Origin: GCA-2687025 sp964473525
GTDB taxonomy: Bacteria; Poribacteria; WGA-4E; GCA-2687025
Length of the DNA stretch: 64,000 nucleotides
Assembly: GCA_964473525.1 (NCBI GenBank)
Contig: CAYYPK010000008.1
Location: forward strand, 1 to 64,000
Direction: 5' to 3'
Numbering within the stretch: the first letter of the stretch is position 1; each line of letters opens with the position of its first letter. Shown one piece after another: positions 63,897 through 64,000 of the stretch. A model generated the notes under the pieces. That model had not been told where the DNA came from and did no database searches. It saw nothing but the letters and a program-made list of their open reading frames with translations. The position numbers were made by a program, and so were the translations under genes.

Positions 63897-63934
63897 CCGC
63901 GACGCTGCAGATTGCAGGCGACAAGGCCAGCGTT

Positions 63935-63955
63935 GTGCCTACACACGGTAGGCAC
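63935..63955. terminator. Hairpin downstream of the DUF6785 gene, possible terminator
   Basis: GTGCCTAC (63935-63942) and GTAGGCAC (63948-63955) form a perfect 8-bp stem with loop ACACG, 38 bp after the stop at 63896. No T-run follows, so it may act as a weak or factor-dependent terminator or just protect the 3' end. Confidence 0.4.
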
Positions 63956-64000
63956 TGGGCTCACGGCGGTCGTGCGCGACGGATCGAGCGCGGCGACAGC

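Overview
The window looks like a high-GC chromosomal segment of an uncultured bacterium, most likely Candidatus Poribacteria or a close relative. The main clue is a C-terminal secretion or sorting module built on NYPNPFNPETWIPFELA, followed by a Y/RWDGRN block and a final RRMxxxK. I know it as typical of poribacterial secreted proteins. It ends four intact proteins and one decayed one here. Sulfatases, phytanoyl-CoA dioxygenase-type oxygenases, PQQ- and TolB-type propellers and the DUF6785 membrane protein fit the same assignment. This comes from recognising sequence, not from a database search.

Region 1 (1-13868, + strand) is an extracellular cluster. Four tandem secreted proteins combine cohesin-type domains, dockerin-like EF-hand modules, WD40 or TolB propellers and a five-fold Ig-like repeat, and all end in the sorting module. 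Three tandem TolB-like propeller proteins and a dockerin-bearing lipoprotein follow. Cohesin and dockerin within single polypeptides, next to a membrane-anchored dockerin, suggest a self-assembling surface scaffold.

Region 2 (13906-19409, - strand) is a probable operon: FMN reductase-like protein, two PQQ-type propeller proteins joined by TAATG, and a short PaaK-like adenylating enzyme. Region 3 (19562-25460) holds a nitrilase, a small protein, a lipoprotein, a Gly-rich membrane protein and a VanZ-like protein. It also has three long gene-poor gaps with signs of gene decay and a dispersed 36-38 bp element.

Region 4 (25461-34102) reads as a catabolic cluster: pyroglutamyl peptidase, aldo/keto reductase, a true sulfatase, a GH106-like glycosidase, a sulfatase-fold protein with Thr in place of the catalytic Cys/Ser, a PhyH oxygenase and a sugar isomerase-like TIM barrel. 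Region 5 (34433-46853) has a tandem pair of WD40 proteins, a DUF362 protein, an orphan PAS histidine kinase, a FetAB-type transporter, a sulfotransferase, an aminoglycoside phosphotransferase-like kinase, a pseudogene of a sorting-module protein and a lipoprotein.

Region 6 (47035-53361) is core metabolism: NADP-isocitrate dehydrogenase behind a good sigma70-like promoter, a succinate dehydrogenase of the E type (SdhA, SdhB, CCG-domain SdhE) and thioredoxin reductase, closed by a strong terminator. Region 7 (53380-64000) has a HEAT-repeat lipoprotein, an XRE-TPR regulator, a Gfo/Idh/MocA oxidoreductase with a changed EKP motif, thioredoxin, tRNA-Glu(UUC), an RraA-like/enolase-superfamily sugar-acid pair, an MFS transporter and a DUF6785 membrane protein. 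I saw no rRNA, CRISPR array, insertion sequence or phage gene.
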